Shown here: piece by piece, positions 1 through 8,808 of the stretch
How the letters are laid out: every line of letters starts with the position of its first letter
Position numbering within the stretch: the stretch's first letter is position 1
Assembly (NCBI GenBank): GCA_024281675.1
Contig: JAMXAG010000003.1
Span: forward strand, 1-64,000
DNA: 64,000 nucleotides
Direction of reading: 5' to 3'
Source: Nitrosomonas sp.
GTDB lineage: Bacteria > Pseudomonadota > Gammaproteobacteria > Burkholderiales > Nitrosomonadaceae
Notes under the pieces: generated by a model
What the model was told of the DNA's origin: nothing
The model's database searches: none
The model's input: the letters and a program-made list of their open reading frames with translations, nothing else
Made by a program: the position numbers and the translations under genes

Positions 1-71
1 AAAAAACAACCTGATGAACTTGCTAATGAACTATGGCAAATCATCAGATATTATTAACTCTGATAGTCTAG

Positions 72-242
72 AGCCATGAAAACACCAATGGATTGATTAG
101 GCAGTACTTCCTCCAAAAACGAGACTTCACCACCATTACACAACAAGAGATCGATACAGCTATGGAACGATTAAACAACCGACCCAGAAAGCGACTTGGA
201 TCTCAGGTATTCTTCAAATCAGGCGTTGTACTTCATAGTTAA
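72..242 (+). pseudogene. IS30-family transposase, C-terminal remnant
   Basis: The plus strand encodes a peptide that includes ENTNGLIRQYF and LNNRPRKRLG and ends in a TAA at 240-242. These are hallmarks of the C-terminal end of the IS30-family DDE transposase, including the last catalytic Glu region (E-N-T-N-G-L). An in-frame TAG at 69-71 precedes the conserved stretch and no start or upstream transposase domain is visible, so this is a dead fragment or the end of an element broken beyond the window edge. The usual terminal motif looks altered (GSQVFFKSGVVLHS). Its stop lies 9 bp from the mnmE stop. No terminal inverted repeat was identified. Confidence 0.75.
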
Positions 243-251
243 TCCACGTAT

Positions 252-1601
252 TTATTTACCAATACAAAAATGAGAAAAAATTTCTCCGAGTAAATCATCG
301 GCAGTAAATTCGCCTGTGATTGAAGACAAGGCAAGTTGCGAAAGTCTGAGCTCTTCTGCTAGAAGCTCTAGTTGTGATTCATGAGTGGCAAATGTTCGAG
401 CGCTATTAAGGTGTGCTTGTGCAGTTGTCAGTGCTTCGAGATGGCGTTGTCTGGCTGTAAATAAACCTTCAGTGTTATGTTGCCAACCGGCAATTGTTAA
501 GATTTCTTTGCGTAGCAAATCTATGCCCACACCGGTCTTGGCGGATATATCAATTGCTGTGCTATCGTTGTGTTGTTCGATTCTTGCGGGTCCGTTGATT
601 AAATCAATTTTGTTGTACACAGTAATTCGTGGAATATCAACGGATATCGAGTGAATTGCTTCTACATCAATAGGAGGCAATTGCCGACTGATATCCATTA
701 TCCAAATGACCATGTGGGCATTTTTTATCGCTGCATGTGTGCGTTCAATCCCTTTTTGTTCCACGATATCGCTGGTTTCTCTTAATCCTGCGGTATCGAT
801 GATATGAATGGTGATGCCTTCGATAGTGATCGTGCGTTCAATGATGTCTCGAGTGGTTCCAGGGGTCTCGGTCACAATGGCAACATCGTCTTCAGCTAAT
901 TGATTGAGTAAGCTAGATTTTCCAACGTTTGGTTCGCCTGCCAGAACAATTCGAATGCCCTCCTTGAGTATCTTTCCCTGCTGAGCAGTTTGGAATATTT
1001 GTTTAAATCGTGCATCAATTTGTCGCAATTTTTCGTCGATCGGCGATAACGGTAAGTCATCGATATTATCTTCCGGGAAGTTAATGGTAGCTTCAATAAA
1101 CATTCGAAGCTCGGTAAGCATATTAACCAGTTCTTCAATTTTGTTTGAGAAATTTCCACGTAAGGAATTTGCAGCACAGCGAGCTGCTTCGTGGGTATTG
1201 GCTTCAATAAGATCGGCAACACTTTCAGCTTGAATTAAATCAATTTTATTGTTCAGGTAAGCTCGTAGTGTAAACTCACCTGGCTGAGCCAAGCGTGCAC
1301 CGGAGATAAGGCATTGGTTTAGCAGTAAATTCTGTATTGCAGGGCCACCATGCCCTTGTAATTCCAGTACATCTTCTCCAGTATATGAATAAGGTGCAGG
1401 GAAAAAGAGTGCGATACCTTGATCGATAGCCCGCCCTTCAGTATCCAAAAATGATTTGAACATTGCCTGACGTGGTATTGGTAATTCGCCTAAAAGAGTT
1501 TTGCCGAAGCCCTTTAAATCTGTTCCGGAGATACGGATTACTCCGATACCTCCGCGTCCAGGTGGCGTAGCGATTGCGGCGATGGTATCAGAGCTTGTCA
1601 T
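252..1601 (-). CDS. mnmE: tRNA uridine-5-carboxymethylaminomethyl(34) synthesis GTPase MnmE
   Basis: MnmE is the GTPase that, with MnmG, modifies the wobble uridine (position 34) of certain tRNAs in the cytoplasm. The 449-residue length is normal. The N-terminal formyl-THF-binding dimerisation domain begins with DTIAAIATPPGRGGIG. The inserted G domain has a P-loop GEPNVGKS (about 221-228), G3 DTAGL and G4 NKID. The protein ends in CIGK, the family's C-terminal motif with the essential cysteine. It is the last gene of the rpmH-rnpA-yidD-yidC-mnmE run, a common proteobacterial order. The ATG start is 63 bp from the yidC stop. Confidence 0.97.
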   Translation of the reverse strand: MTSSDTIAAIATPPGRGGIGVIRISGTDLKGFGKTLLGELPIPRQAMFKSFLDTEGRAIDQGIALFFPAPYSYTGEDVLELQGHGGPAIQNLLLNQCLISGARLAQPGEFTLRAYLNNKIDLIQAESVADLIEANTHEAARCAANSLRGNFSNKIEELVNMLTELRMFIEATINFPEDNIDDLPLSPIDEKLRQIDARFKQIFQTAQQGKILKEGIRIVLAGEPNVGKSSLLNQLAEDDVAIVTETPGTTRDIIERTITIEGITIHIIDTAGLRETSDIVEQKGIERTHAAIKNAHMVIWIMDISRQLPPIDVEAIHSISVDIPRITVYNKIDLINGPARIEQHNDSTAIDISAKTGVGIDLLRKEILTIAGWQHNTEGLFTARQRHLEALTTAQAHLNSARTFATHESQLELLAEELRLSQLALSSITGEFTADDLLGEIFSHFCIGK

Positions 1602-1664
1602 AAAGGACTGACTGCCGTGTTGAAGTTACCGGTTCTGTAAAATAAACCGGATCATCCCCGATGC

Positions 1665-3563
1665 TTATTTTTTTCTCGGCCTCTTACCGTGTATAGGCTT
1701 ATTTTTGTTGCTGCTCGCCACTGTTTTGGGTTTTGGCACGATTGATTCGGATTGAGCCTTATCGTCGGTCAACGATCCCGTACTAGCAAGGTTATCCTCG
1801 TTCTCGTTGGCAGAAGCATTCAATGTGAGCTTCTCGGCTATGGGCGCAGATTCGGCTTTTTTATGTTTTCTATTTTTGTCTTTATTGGCGTCTTCTGCTT
1901 TATTTTCATACATTCGCGTGATTTGCCATTGTTGCAAAATAGAAAGAATATTATTGCAAAGGGAATACAGCACTAATCCGGATGGGAAGAAGAAAAAGAA
2001 TATACTGAATGCAATCGGCATAATCTGCATGACTTTTGCCTGAATCGGATCAGCCGGGGTGGGACTCAGTTTGGATTGTATCCACATTGATATACCCATA
2101 ATCAGCGGAAGCACATAGTATGGATCTGGTGTAGATAGATCGGTGATCCATAAAGCGAAAGGTGTGTTACGTAGCTCCACAGCAGACATTAGCGTCCAGA
2201 ACAAAGCAATAAACACAGGAATCTGAACCAAAATGGGCAAACAACCACCCATTGGATTGATTTTTTCCTCTTTGTAGAATTCCATCATGGCTTGATGCAT
2301 GCGTTGACGATCGCCTGCATATTGTTCTCGTATTTTTTGTAATCTAGGTGTAACTACCCTGAGCTTTGCCATTGAGCGATAACCAGCAGCAGATAATGGA
2401 AAGAACAATAGCTTGACTGTAAGCGTCAATAAAATAATGGCTACACCCCAATTGTCGACCCAGGAGTGATAAAAGGAGAGTAACTTGAATAAAGGTTGAG
2501 CCAATATCGTCAGCCATCCATAATCTACTGTTAAATCTAAGCCAGGCGAGAGTTCAGCCAGTTTTTCTTGCTCTTGTGGGCCGGCATAAAGAGACATAGA
2601 AATTTGCTTTGTTTGGCCGGATTCAATTGCGCCAACCGGTGCGATCACACCCGCAGTGTACTGATTAAATGCTAAATGTTTGACATAGTACTCGCGTGGT
2701 GCTTGCTGAGTAGGCAACCAAGCTGCGAGGAAATAATGTTCCAGCATAGCAATCCAGCCATTGTCTGCATTTGCTGGATATTCCGCTTTATTTTTGTCGA
2801 GATCAGAAAACTTTATCTTGATGAATTTATCTGCGTCGGTATACATCGCTGGGCCAGTATACGAATGGATCATCGTATTTGAACCACTGGGTTCGTTTGC
2901 ATCCCGGAGCATTTGGAAGTAAGAAAAAGGAATAATCGTTTCATCGCTTTGATTGGTGATTTCAAATGCAACGTCAATCACGTAATTGTTACGATGGAAA
3001 GTAAAAATTTTGGCAACTTGAATGCCGTTTTCTTCTGGTGCTAGTAATTTTACTACCAGCTTATCTTGACCCGATTCTAGTTCATAGTTGTTGCTTTCTG
3101 CGGTGTATTTGGTTTTATGGCTAGGAAGTTTGTCGCCTATAAGTCCTGACTGTGCAACATGAAATCGTGCTGTTTTGTCTAATAATAATTCATAAGGTTT
3201 ATTTTTATCTTCACTGGAGGGGTGTAGTAGTAAACCGAGTTGTCGTATATCCCCGCCAGCTGTGTCAATTTCTGCTACAACTGTATCTGTGGTGACTTTG
3301 ATTTTCTCACCTGTAGTAAACAAATTTGGAGTGATTGATGAGCCAACACCTTCAATACCCGAAGCAATCGATGAGTTTTCTGTGTTTGATGTTAATCCAT
3401 CGCCGGGAACTGGTAGCGGATCATGACGCTGATTGGATGAATCTGAGATTGCACCTGGTGTAACCTGCGTTGTTGGGGGATTGACTTCTCTTTGCCAGGC
3501 ATCCCACAAAAATAGTAACGATGTGGAAAAAATGATAATGAGTAAAAGTTTTTTTGTTTCCAT
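1665..3563 (-). CDS. yidC: Membrane protein insertase YidC
   Basis: YidC inserts and folds inner-membrane proteins, alone or with Sec. The N-terminal membrane anchor (about residues 6-22) is followed by a linker and the large periplasmic P1 domain seen in Gram-negative YidC. The conserved C-terminal five-helix insertase region includes the INPMGGCLPILVQIPVFIAL segment and a glycine/hydrophobic core near 365-545. The protein is 632 residues, longer than the roughly 550 of the E. coli protein. The excess is mainly an 82-residue hydrophilic, Lys/Asn/Ser-rich tail (about 551-632) ending GKRPRKK. Long basic YidC tails in other bacteria help ribosome binding, so the tail may do so here (inference). 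It lies between yidD and mnmE. Confidence 0.96.
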   Translation of the reverse strand: METKKLLLIIIFSTSLLFLWDAWQREVNPPTTQVTPGAISDSSNQRHDPLPVPGDGLTSNTENSSIASGIEGVGSSITPNLFTTGEKIKVTTDTVVAEIDTAGGDIRQLGLLLHPSSEDKNKPYELLLDKTARFHVAQSGLIGDKLPSHKTKYTAESNNYELESGQDKLVVKLLAPEENGIQVAKIFTFHRNNYVIDVAFEITNQSDETIIPFSYFQMLRDANEPSGSNTMIHSYTGPAMYTDADKFIKIKFSDLDKNKAEYPANADNGWIAMLEHYFLAAWLPTQQAPREYYVKHLAFNQYTAGVIAPVGAIESGQTKQISMSLYAGPQEQEKLAELSPGLDLTVDYGWLTILAQPLFKLLSFYHSWVDNWGVAIILLTLTVKLLFFPLSAAGYRSMAKLRVVTPRLQKIREQYAGDRQRMHQAMMEFYKEEKINPMGGCLPILVQIPVFIALFWTLMSAVELRNTPFALWITDLSTPDPYYVLPLIMGISMWIQSKLSPTPADPIQAKVMQIMPIAFSIFFFFFPSGLVLYSLCNNILSILQQWQITRMYENKAEDANKDKNRKHKKAESAPIAEKLTLNASANENEDNLASTGSLTDDKAQSESIVPKPKTVASSNKNKPIHGKRPRKK

Positions 3564-3799
3564 TATTTATTTAATTCAGTGAGTTCTCGACATAGCGCAC
3601 ATTGCAGTTGAAATCCTAGTATTCTATATAAACATCGGCTTTCAATGACATAAGCAATTAGTCTTGTTAAGTTATTATGTTTTGTAATGGGTTAATGATT
3701 TGGTAGCAGTTCTGGAGATCAAGGCAAGTGCTAAGTCGTCATTCGATCATCGACTTTTCGAATATAATAATTTTCCATGTGACGGTAACGCGAAGCAGA

Positions 3800-4009
3800 T
3801 CAAGGTACTGGCTCATACCCGCCTTTGTTCCAAGGATTGCATCGCAGTATACGCCAAACACTCAACCGCGTTCCATGAAAAAAGCCATATTTGGTATAAG
3901 CTTCTATCACATATTGTGAACAAGATGGGGTAAAACGGCATGAAGGCACAAACAGAGGACTTATAAAATATTGATAAAATCTAATGATTGTAATAATCAA
4001 TCGTGACAT
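3800..4009 (-). CDS. yidD: Membrane protein insertion efficiency factor YidD
   Basis: This 69-residue protein has the YidD family's typical start [20 protein letters not shown] and the cysteine-rich core [20 protein letters not shown], followed by [17 protein letters not shown]. YidD is a small membrane-associated protein that assists YidC-dependent insertion. The ATG at 4009 was chosen over an in-frame start 105 bp upstream because the conserved family begins at MSRL. The gene overlaps the 3' end of rnpA by 13 bp, as is usual for this pair, which suggests translational coupling. It is separated from yidC by 236 bp in which no gene was recognised. Confidence 0.93.
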   Translation of the reverse strand: MSRLIITIIRFYQYFISPLFVPSCRFTPSCSQYVIEAYTKYGFFHGTRLSVWRILRCNPWNKGGYEPVP

Positions 4010-4428
4010 TGCTGTAATTGAGCCATCAATAACCGGATTTCGGTCGTTAGTTGTAAGGATTCCTTTTTTGTAACTGGGCGGCGCAAACGTATGACCCAAT
4101 CCATTCGTACCCAAAAACTTTTTTCACAGTAACGGTTATTGCGAAATGTTTCGCGAAGTAATCTTTTAATCCAATTACGCTTAACAGCTAATCGCTCAAT
4201 CTTTTTTGAAACTATTAAACCAAGTCGAGAATATCTTAAGTGATTTGGTTTCGCAAAAACTTGGATCCAATTACCATTAAGCTGATATTCAGTGCCAATT
4301 AATGCAGTAAAGTCTGCGGATGTATGCAATCTACAATTTCTAGGTAAGGAATTAATTTTCTGAAATGTAGGAAGATTGTCGTTATCGTTATCTGTCAGAT
4401 CTGTAGTTTTTCTTTTGATACTAAACAC
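3997..4428 (-). CDS. rnpA: Ribonuclease P protein component
   Basis: RnpA is the protein subunit of RNase P, which matures tRNA 5' ends. The RNA-binding region reads [21 protein letters not shown], where the canonical RNR motif is RNW; variation at the third position is known in betaproteobacteria. The 143-residue product starts at GTG (4428), inside the last codons of rpmH (8 bp overlap). The first 25-30 residues are Asp/Asn-rich and precede the usual family start near [13 protein letters not shown], so the true start may lie further in, but no ATG exists there. Co-transcription with rpmH is expected. Confidence 0.92.
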   Translation of the reverse strand: MFSIKRKTTDLTDNDNDNLPTFQKINSLPRNCRLHTSADFTALIGTEYQLNGNWIQVFAKPNHLRYSRLGLIVSKKIERLAVKRNWIKRLLRETFRNNRYCEKSFWVRMDWVIRLRRPVTKKESLQLTTEIRLLMAQLQQCHD

Positions 4429-4555
4429 TTAATTTTGCACGTCCCTTAGCGCGACGAGCGCGAATAATAGCAGCGCCAGCACGTGTTCTCATACGAACTA
4501 GAAAGCCATGAGTGCGTTTTCTTTTAGTGACGGAAGGTTGGTATGTTCGTTTCAT
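4421..4555 (-). CDS. rpmH: 50S ribosomal protein L34
   Basis: This is a 44-residue, highly basic protein beginning [20 protein letters not shown] and ending AKGRAKLSV, an unmistakable L34 sequence of standard length. The ATG is at 4555 and the TAG at 4421-4423. Its end overlaps the GTG start of rnpA. It heads the rpmH-rnpA-yidD-yidC-mnmE run and has a promoter-like sequence about 45 bp upstream. In many bacteria dnaA and the origin lie just upstream of rpmH. Here the upstream neighbour is a ynfA-type gene on the opposite strand. Confidence 0.97.
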   Translation of the reverse strand: MKRTYQPSVTKRKRTHGFLVRMRTRAGAAIIRARRAKGRAKLSV

Positions 4556-4600
4556 TTTTACTCCACGCTTAATAATTTAATCTGATCTATAGAACCGCCT

Positions 4601-4630
4601 ATTACAACCTGTTTTAGGGGTATATGTCAA
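4601..4630 (-). promoter_or_regulatory. Predicted sigma70 promoter of the rpmH operon
   Basis: On the minus strand a perfect -35 box TTGACA (complement of 4625-4630) is followed after 18 bp by a -10 box TGTAAT (complement of 4601-4606). Transcription would start near 4594, leaving a leader of about 40 nt before the rpmH ATG at 4555. Strong promoters directly ahead of rpmH are usual. The call rests on box match and position only. Confidence 0.6.
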
Positions 4631-4998
4631 TACCGGTTGAGTGCTAAGTTATGGAATAAGGAAAGAAATATAAACATACTTGGCTAGTACCCCTCTTATT
4701 TTTTTATAAAAAGTGATGATGAAATCTGAGTTAGTTGCTGGCATCATTGTTGTGTTAGGAAATTTAATCTCTTCCGGGTTTAATTCCTCGCTCGTTGTGG
4801 CGTATGGTTGGTTGAAAACAGAGTAGCCTGAAAGCGTTCTTAATATCTTTCCTGCTTGCGGTAGGGTGTTTTTAGTGTTGAGTAGCTTTATAAGCAAAAG
4901 CAGCGATATTACTTAATCTATCTATGAGGGGGATCCACAAAATAAAAAAGCTGAACGTGGGATTATAATTTGGGGTAATTAAAAAAGGTATAAAATCT
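4631..4998. other. Intergenic region between rpmH promoter and ynfA-type gene
   Basis: This is about 370 bp of AT-rich sequence. A minus-strand open frame of 82 codons (4649-4897) shows no recognisable family, no convincing ribosome-binding site and unusual composition, so it is not called. No DnaA-box cluster, tRNA or repeat was seen. A TATAAT hexamer near 4964 could serve the downstream plus-strand gene, but no good -35 partner was found. Confidence 0.5.
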
Positions 4999-5328
4999 AT
5001 GAATGTCTTAGCAACAATTGGATTGTTTTTCATCACCGCAATTGCCGAAATTCTAGGATGTTACCTTAGTTATCTTTGGCTAAGGAAAGATGCATCAATC
5101 TGGTTATTGCTACCCGCAGGCGTCAGTCTGATAATGTTTGCGTGGCTTTTAACACTTCATCCGTATGAAGCCGGTAAAGTTTATGCGGCCTACGGCGGAG
5201 TATACGTTGCTACTGCTATGATTTGGCTGCTGATTGTGGAAAAAGTGATCCCGGATAAATGGGACCTGATCGGTGCAAGTATTTCAATGCTTGGTATGCT
5301 TGTGATTTTCTTTGCGCCGAGAGGTTAA
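4999..5328 (+). CDS. YnfA/UPF0060 family small membrane protein
   Basis: The 109-residue protein has four predicted transmembrane helices (about 4-25, 32-52, 60-80, 88-107). It carries family-typical segments: [15 protein letters not shown] in helix 1 and loop, then [17 protein letters not shown], and a C-terminus ending FFAPRG. UPF0060 proteins resemble small multidrug resistance transporters in size and topology, but their substrates are not firmly established. The ATG at 4999 follows an AAAAAAGG-like Shine-Dalgarno stretch. It stands alone, divergent from rpmH, with no operon partner. Confidence 0.9.
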   Translation: MNVLATIGLFFITAIAEILGCYLSYLWLRKDASIWLLLPAGVSLIMFAWLLTLHPYEAGKVYAAYGGVYVATAMIWLLIVEKVIPDKWDLIGASISMLGMLVIFFAPRG

Positions 5329-5515
5329 ATAGATTACTGGGAATGGCCTTCAAGATCGATTGATTTAGGGTTTTGGCGGTTTGAGCGGATAGAGCGTTAT
5401 TAGTAGAGGTATGATTTTAGTTACGAAATTGCTATTTTTTTCAATTCAGATTAAACTCCGGCGGCAGGGTTAGGTCAGAAGAATTCAAATAACAATAATA
5501 AAAAAAGGAAGAATA

Positions 5516-5986
5516 ATGACAGAGCAGCTTGCAAGGAATGAAGAGTGTAGAGACAGGCAAGATCGTCGAGGCGGCATACCTTTTTTTTGTCCCTTTCATC
5601 TGGGAATTAAATCTGGAGGTAGAGTTGGTGAAAGGCGTTTAAATAATAAGAAATGGGATTATGTTGACTACTATCCCAACCATTTGCTGTTTTGTATTAT
5701 TGCTATTTTGATGCTGAGTGTTTTAGATGCCTATTTCACATTAAATATTTTGGCACGGGGTGGTGAAGAGCTAAATTGGTTTATGCTGGTCATGATTGAA
5801 GAAAGTGTTGAGAAATTTATCAGCGTTAAACTGGCGCTAACGGGATTAGCACTTATCTTTTTGACTATTCATCATAACGCGCAGTATCTCCTGAAGCTTC
5901 GTGTCCGGCATATTCTTTATATAGTACTGGTGAGTTATATGATTTTGATTGGATACGAAATACTGTTATTGAGCTGGGTTATCTAA
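5516..5986 (+). CDS. Hypothetical membrane protein, DUF5658-like
   Basis: The N-terminal part of this 156-residue protein (1-55) is hydrophilic and Arg/Gly-rich. It is followed by three hydrophobic helices (about 57-78, 100-118, 130-155). The pattern D-A-Y-F-T-L-N-I-L then G-G-E-E-L-N-W-F, followed by a Lys in the next helix, matches the small membrane family DUF5658 (D..T...G..E.NP...K), with Trp in place of the usual Pro. The function is unknown. The ATG is preceded by a good GGAAG site 6-7 nt upstream. It converges on the tolC-like gene. Confidence 0.6.
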   Translation: MTEQLARNEECRDRQDRRGGIPFFCPFHLGIKSGGRVGERRLNNKKWDYVDYYPNHLLFCIIAILMLSVLDAYFTLNILARGGEELNWFMLVMIEESVEKFISVKLALTGLALIFLTIHHNAQYLLKLRVRHILYIVLVSYMILIGYEILLLSWVI

Positions 5987-6030
5987 AACTTTTGACAAGC
6001 TAGCTTTGATGTGAGAGTGTCTTTGTGGTA

Positions 6031-7386
6031 TTACCGGGAAGTAAAATAACTGGCAACGTTTCGCAGATCATCGAGAACCAAAGTTCCAGCAGCTAATTGC
6101 AAGCGAAGATAAGCTAATAAGTGATTGTAGCGTGCCTCCGCTAAATCTTTCCGGGTTTTATGCAGTTGCTGTTGCGCGTCTAATAAATTTAAATTGATTC
6201 TAATTCCACCGCGTATACTTTTTTCTGTTGCGCTCACCAGCAATTCGGCGGATTTAACGCCAAGTTGCAAGGACTCGATTCTTTTTATACCACTTTGTAA
6301 AAGATTATATTGTTTTCGCAGTTCAACCATCACTTTGTCTCTCGCAGCATCTAATTCAGCTTCGGCGCGCGCATGGTTAGCTCTGGCTTGTGTTGTTAGC
6401 GCATTGACACGTCCCCCTGAATAAAGCGGGATGTTTACTTCAATGCCTGCAGCCCCCAGTTGGAATTCGCGTCCGGCAATAATGGGCGATCCTGAGAGAT
6501 TACGTGATAAGCTTGCCACCAGATCGACACGAGGCACATGCCCCGCTTGACTCTTGTTGATTTCTTCCTTGCCGGAAGTTACCAAATGCCGCTGTGTAGC
6601 TACTTCAGCGTTGCGATCCATTGCTAAAGCATACCAACTATCATAGTCCTGTAACTGAATGGCACGATAATTAAAAAGATCAGATAATCGATCAAGCTTT
6701 GTTATTTTCTGGCCAATGAGTGTTTCAAGTTTTAGTTGAGCCACCGCTAAGTTATCCTGAGTTTCGATCAAGTGTGCTTGGGCAATCGCGTGCTTTGACT
6801 GTGTTTCAAGCACATCGGTAGTGGTACCTTCACCTTTTTGTAGCATTCTCTCATTGATACGTTTGAGTTCTTCTAACGATTCGAGCTGTGTCTCGGCAAT
6901 CTTGACATGGTCTTGTGCTAGCAGCGTTTCTACATAAGCTTCCACCAATCGTACTACGAGTTGTTGGCTGCGCCCCGTAAACCTAGCGCGGCTTGAGTCC
7001 GCCTGCGCTTTTCCTTGGCGGTAATTAGCTACGGCTTCCAAATTGATCAAGGGTTGGCGTAGGGTTAATGTGGTAACCTGACTTTCAAAATTCATCGAAG
7101 TAAATTCGTTGACACCTGTAAGTGGATTGGGATTTTGATAGCCGGCATTTTTGCTTTGTACGTGTGTCATCGATAAGTTTGGTAATAAACTCGCTAAACC
7201 AAGCTTTTCGGCTTGTTGTCCAGCTTCATTTTCATGAATGGCCGAACGAAAAGTGGGATCATGTTGTAATGCCGCTTCATAAGCTTCGAGCAGGCTCATT
7301 GATCGTGCTGCATTACTCATGCAGAATAAAATCAAGGTGCTGATTAAAAATGAATATTTCAGAATGCTTTTGCTAGCCGACACCAT
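6031..7386 (-). CDS. TolC-family outer membrane protein of type I secretion system
   Basis: The 451-residue product has an N-terminal signal peptide (about 1-30, hydrophobic core SFLISTLILFCMSNA). It then shows the duplicated, helix-rich organisation of TolC outer-membrane factors: a start of mature protein SLLEAYEAALQHDPTFRSA, and later segments such as TLRQPLINLEA and VNIPLYSGG that mark the beta-barrel strands. It would form the trans-periplasmic exit channel of a type I exporter. It follows the HlyD-like gene by 4 bp and the ABC gene before that, so the three form one complete secretion operon. The likely cargo is the RTX protein encoded at 22377-24704. Confidence 0.93.
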   Translation of the reverse strand: MVSASKSILKYSFLISTLILFCMSNAARSMSLLEAYEAALQHDPTFRSAIHENEAGQQAEKLGLASLLPNLSMTHVQSKNAGYQNPNPLTGVNEFTSMNFESQVTTLTLRQPLINLEAVANYRQGKAQADSSRARFTGRSQQLVVRLVEAYVETLLAQDHVKIAETQLESLEELKRINERMLQKGEGTTTDVLETQSKHAIAQAHLIETQDNLAVAQLKLETLIGQKITKLDRLSDLFNYRAIQLQDYDSWYALAMDRNAEVATQRHLVTSGKEEINKSQAGHVPRVDLVASLSRNLSGSPIIAGREFQLGAAGIEVNIPLYSGGRVNALTTQARANHARAEAELDAARDKVMVELRKQYNLLQSGIKRIESLQLGVKSAELLVSATEKSIRGGIRINLNLLDAQQQLHKTRKDLAEARYNHLLAYLRLQLAAGTLVLDDLRNVASYFTSR

Positions 7387-7390
7387 CGTG

Positions 7391-8749
7391 CTATTCTTCG
7401 CTCATGGCCGAATGCAGCCGATCCAATACTGGTTTAAATAAGTAGCTCATCAAAGATCGTTCCCCCGTTTTAATGAAGACGTCAACCGGCATGCCTGCTC
7501 TAATCTGCTGATCAGAAAGCATCCTCAATCCTTCTGTTGTTACTTTGGCTTTCATGGTGTAGTAGGGGATTCCAGTGCGTTCGTCGGTCAAACGATCGGC
7601 GGATACTTGCGTGATGACTCCGGGTATATTCGGCGTTTTTTTCTGATTTAACGCGGAAAAGATCAAATCGACAACTAAATCGACATGCACTTTGTCGATC
7701 AGATGAACCGGAACTTGTCCGGTAATAATCAGCACATCATCGCTGGGGACGATATCCATTAATTTGAATCCTGGCCCAACGACACCACTCTTGGTAAATA
7801 CATTTAAACCGACCACAATGCCATCGACGGGTGCTTTGACCTCAATATTGGCGAGCTCGAAGTCTTGTCCATTGAGTCGGCTATTTAACGCTTCCGCTTC
7901 ACGTTTTATGTCGGATAATTGTTGCCTGACGTCCTTTTGATATTCTTGTTGGCGCTGAATACGGCGCTGTTCTAATTCGGCTATCTGGCGCTGTGTTCGG
8001 CCGATGTTGCCAATATCGGTGGATATCTCGCCACTCAATTGAATAAATGTTCGTTCTAAATCTAAAACGCGATTACGGGGTACAAAACCCTCTTTAGAAA
8101 GCTCGCGCATGTTGACCAACTGTTCCTCTAAGAATTTGGATTGCTGATTTTTACTGGTCTTGGAGGCTTCAAGCCCACGCAATTGTACTTTTAATCCGGA
8201 AATTCCTTCATCAAGTGCCGCAATTTCATGTTGTAAAGCCAGTTTACGTGAAGTAAATAATTGATTCTGGATAAGGATATTGTTGGCAACACGTGAATCA
8301 TTTTGTTGTGATTGCAGTTCGGGAGGGAAAAGAATTTCTTTCTTGCCATCACGCTCTGCTAACAATCGTGCTTCCACAGCAAGTGCTGTATATAATTGGG
8401 TGCGGGTTATTTCGGCCTGTGCTTTGGTTTGAACATCATTCATGCGTACTAGCACCTGACCTACTGTGACATGATCGCCTTCTTTGACCAAAATGTCGTC
8501 AATAATGCCACCGGTTTGATGTTGCACCGCTTGTAAGTGGCTGGCTACAGCAACAGTTCCGGAAACAGGTACGCCTTTTTCCAGTGGCGCAAATGTAGCC
8601 CATAATACAAAACCCCCAAAGCCTGCTAGTACGATCCACCAACCCAAGCGTGTGTGCATCGTTTCATTAGTATCTACCCAAGGTGTGCCTTCAATCGGAA
8701 TATCTTGAGTGGATATTGGTTTATTTTCAGCGATAAGCTTCATGATCAT
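7391..8749 (-). CDS. HlyD-family type I secretion periplasmic adaptor
   Basis: This 452-residue membrane-fusion protein has one N-terminal membrane helix (about 34-52), a split lipoyl/barrel-sandwich region (GTVAVASHLQAVQHQTGGII and VKAPVDGIVVGLNVFTKSGVV) and a long alpha-helical hairpin between about residues 115 and 300. The C-terminal beta-barrel part reads YYTMKAKVT... MPVDVFIKTGERS, with the PVDVFIKTGERS stretch typical of the PrtE/HlyD class. It bridges the inner-membrane ABC transporter and TolC. The start MIMKLIAEN has two possible ATGs two codons apart. It lies 59 bp after the ABC gene and 4 bp before the tolC-like gene. Confidence 0.94.
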   Translation of the reverse strand: MIMKLIAENKPISTQDIPIEGTPWVDTNETMHTRLGWWIVLAGFGGFVLWATFAPLEKGVPVSGTVAVASHLQAVQHQTGGIIDDILVKEGDHVTVGQVLVRMNDVQTKAQAEITRTQLYTALAVEARLLAERDGKKEILFPPELQSQQNDSRVANNILIQNQLFTSRKLALQHEIAALDEGISGLKVQLRGLEASKTSKNQQSKFLEEQLVNMRELSKEGFVPRNRVLDLERTFIQLSGEISTDIGNIGRTQRQIAELEQRRIQRQQEYQKDVRQQLSDIKREAEALNSRLNGQDFELANIEVKAPVDGIVVGLNVFTKSGVVGPGFKLMDIVPSDDVLIITGQVPVHLIDKVHVDLVVDLIFSALNQKKTPNIPGVITQVSADRLTDERTGIPYYTMKAKVTTEGLRMLSDQQIRAGMPVDVFIKTGERSLMSYLFKPVLDRLHSAMSEE

Positions 8750-8808
8750 ACCCAGTTAACAATGGGGTCTTTTTTATCATACTTGGTTGATTTGTAGCGT
8801 TAATTTTT

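Noticed and set aside
3700-3933. Plus-strand open frame of 77 codons between yidC and yidD
   Set aside because: It overlaps yidD on the opposite strand and shows no family features or ribosome-binding site.
4649-4897. Minus-strand open frame of 82 codons upstream of rpmH
   Set aside because: There is no recognisable domain, no good ribosome-binding site and composition typical of non-coding AT-rich DNA.
4928-4945. Possible DnaA box near ATCCACAAAA
   Set aside because: Only one imperfect match, no cluster and no AT-rich unwinding element with further boxes.
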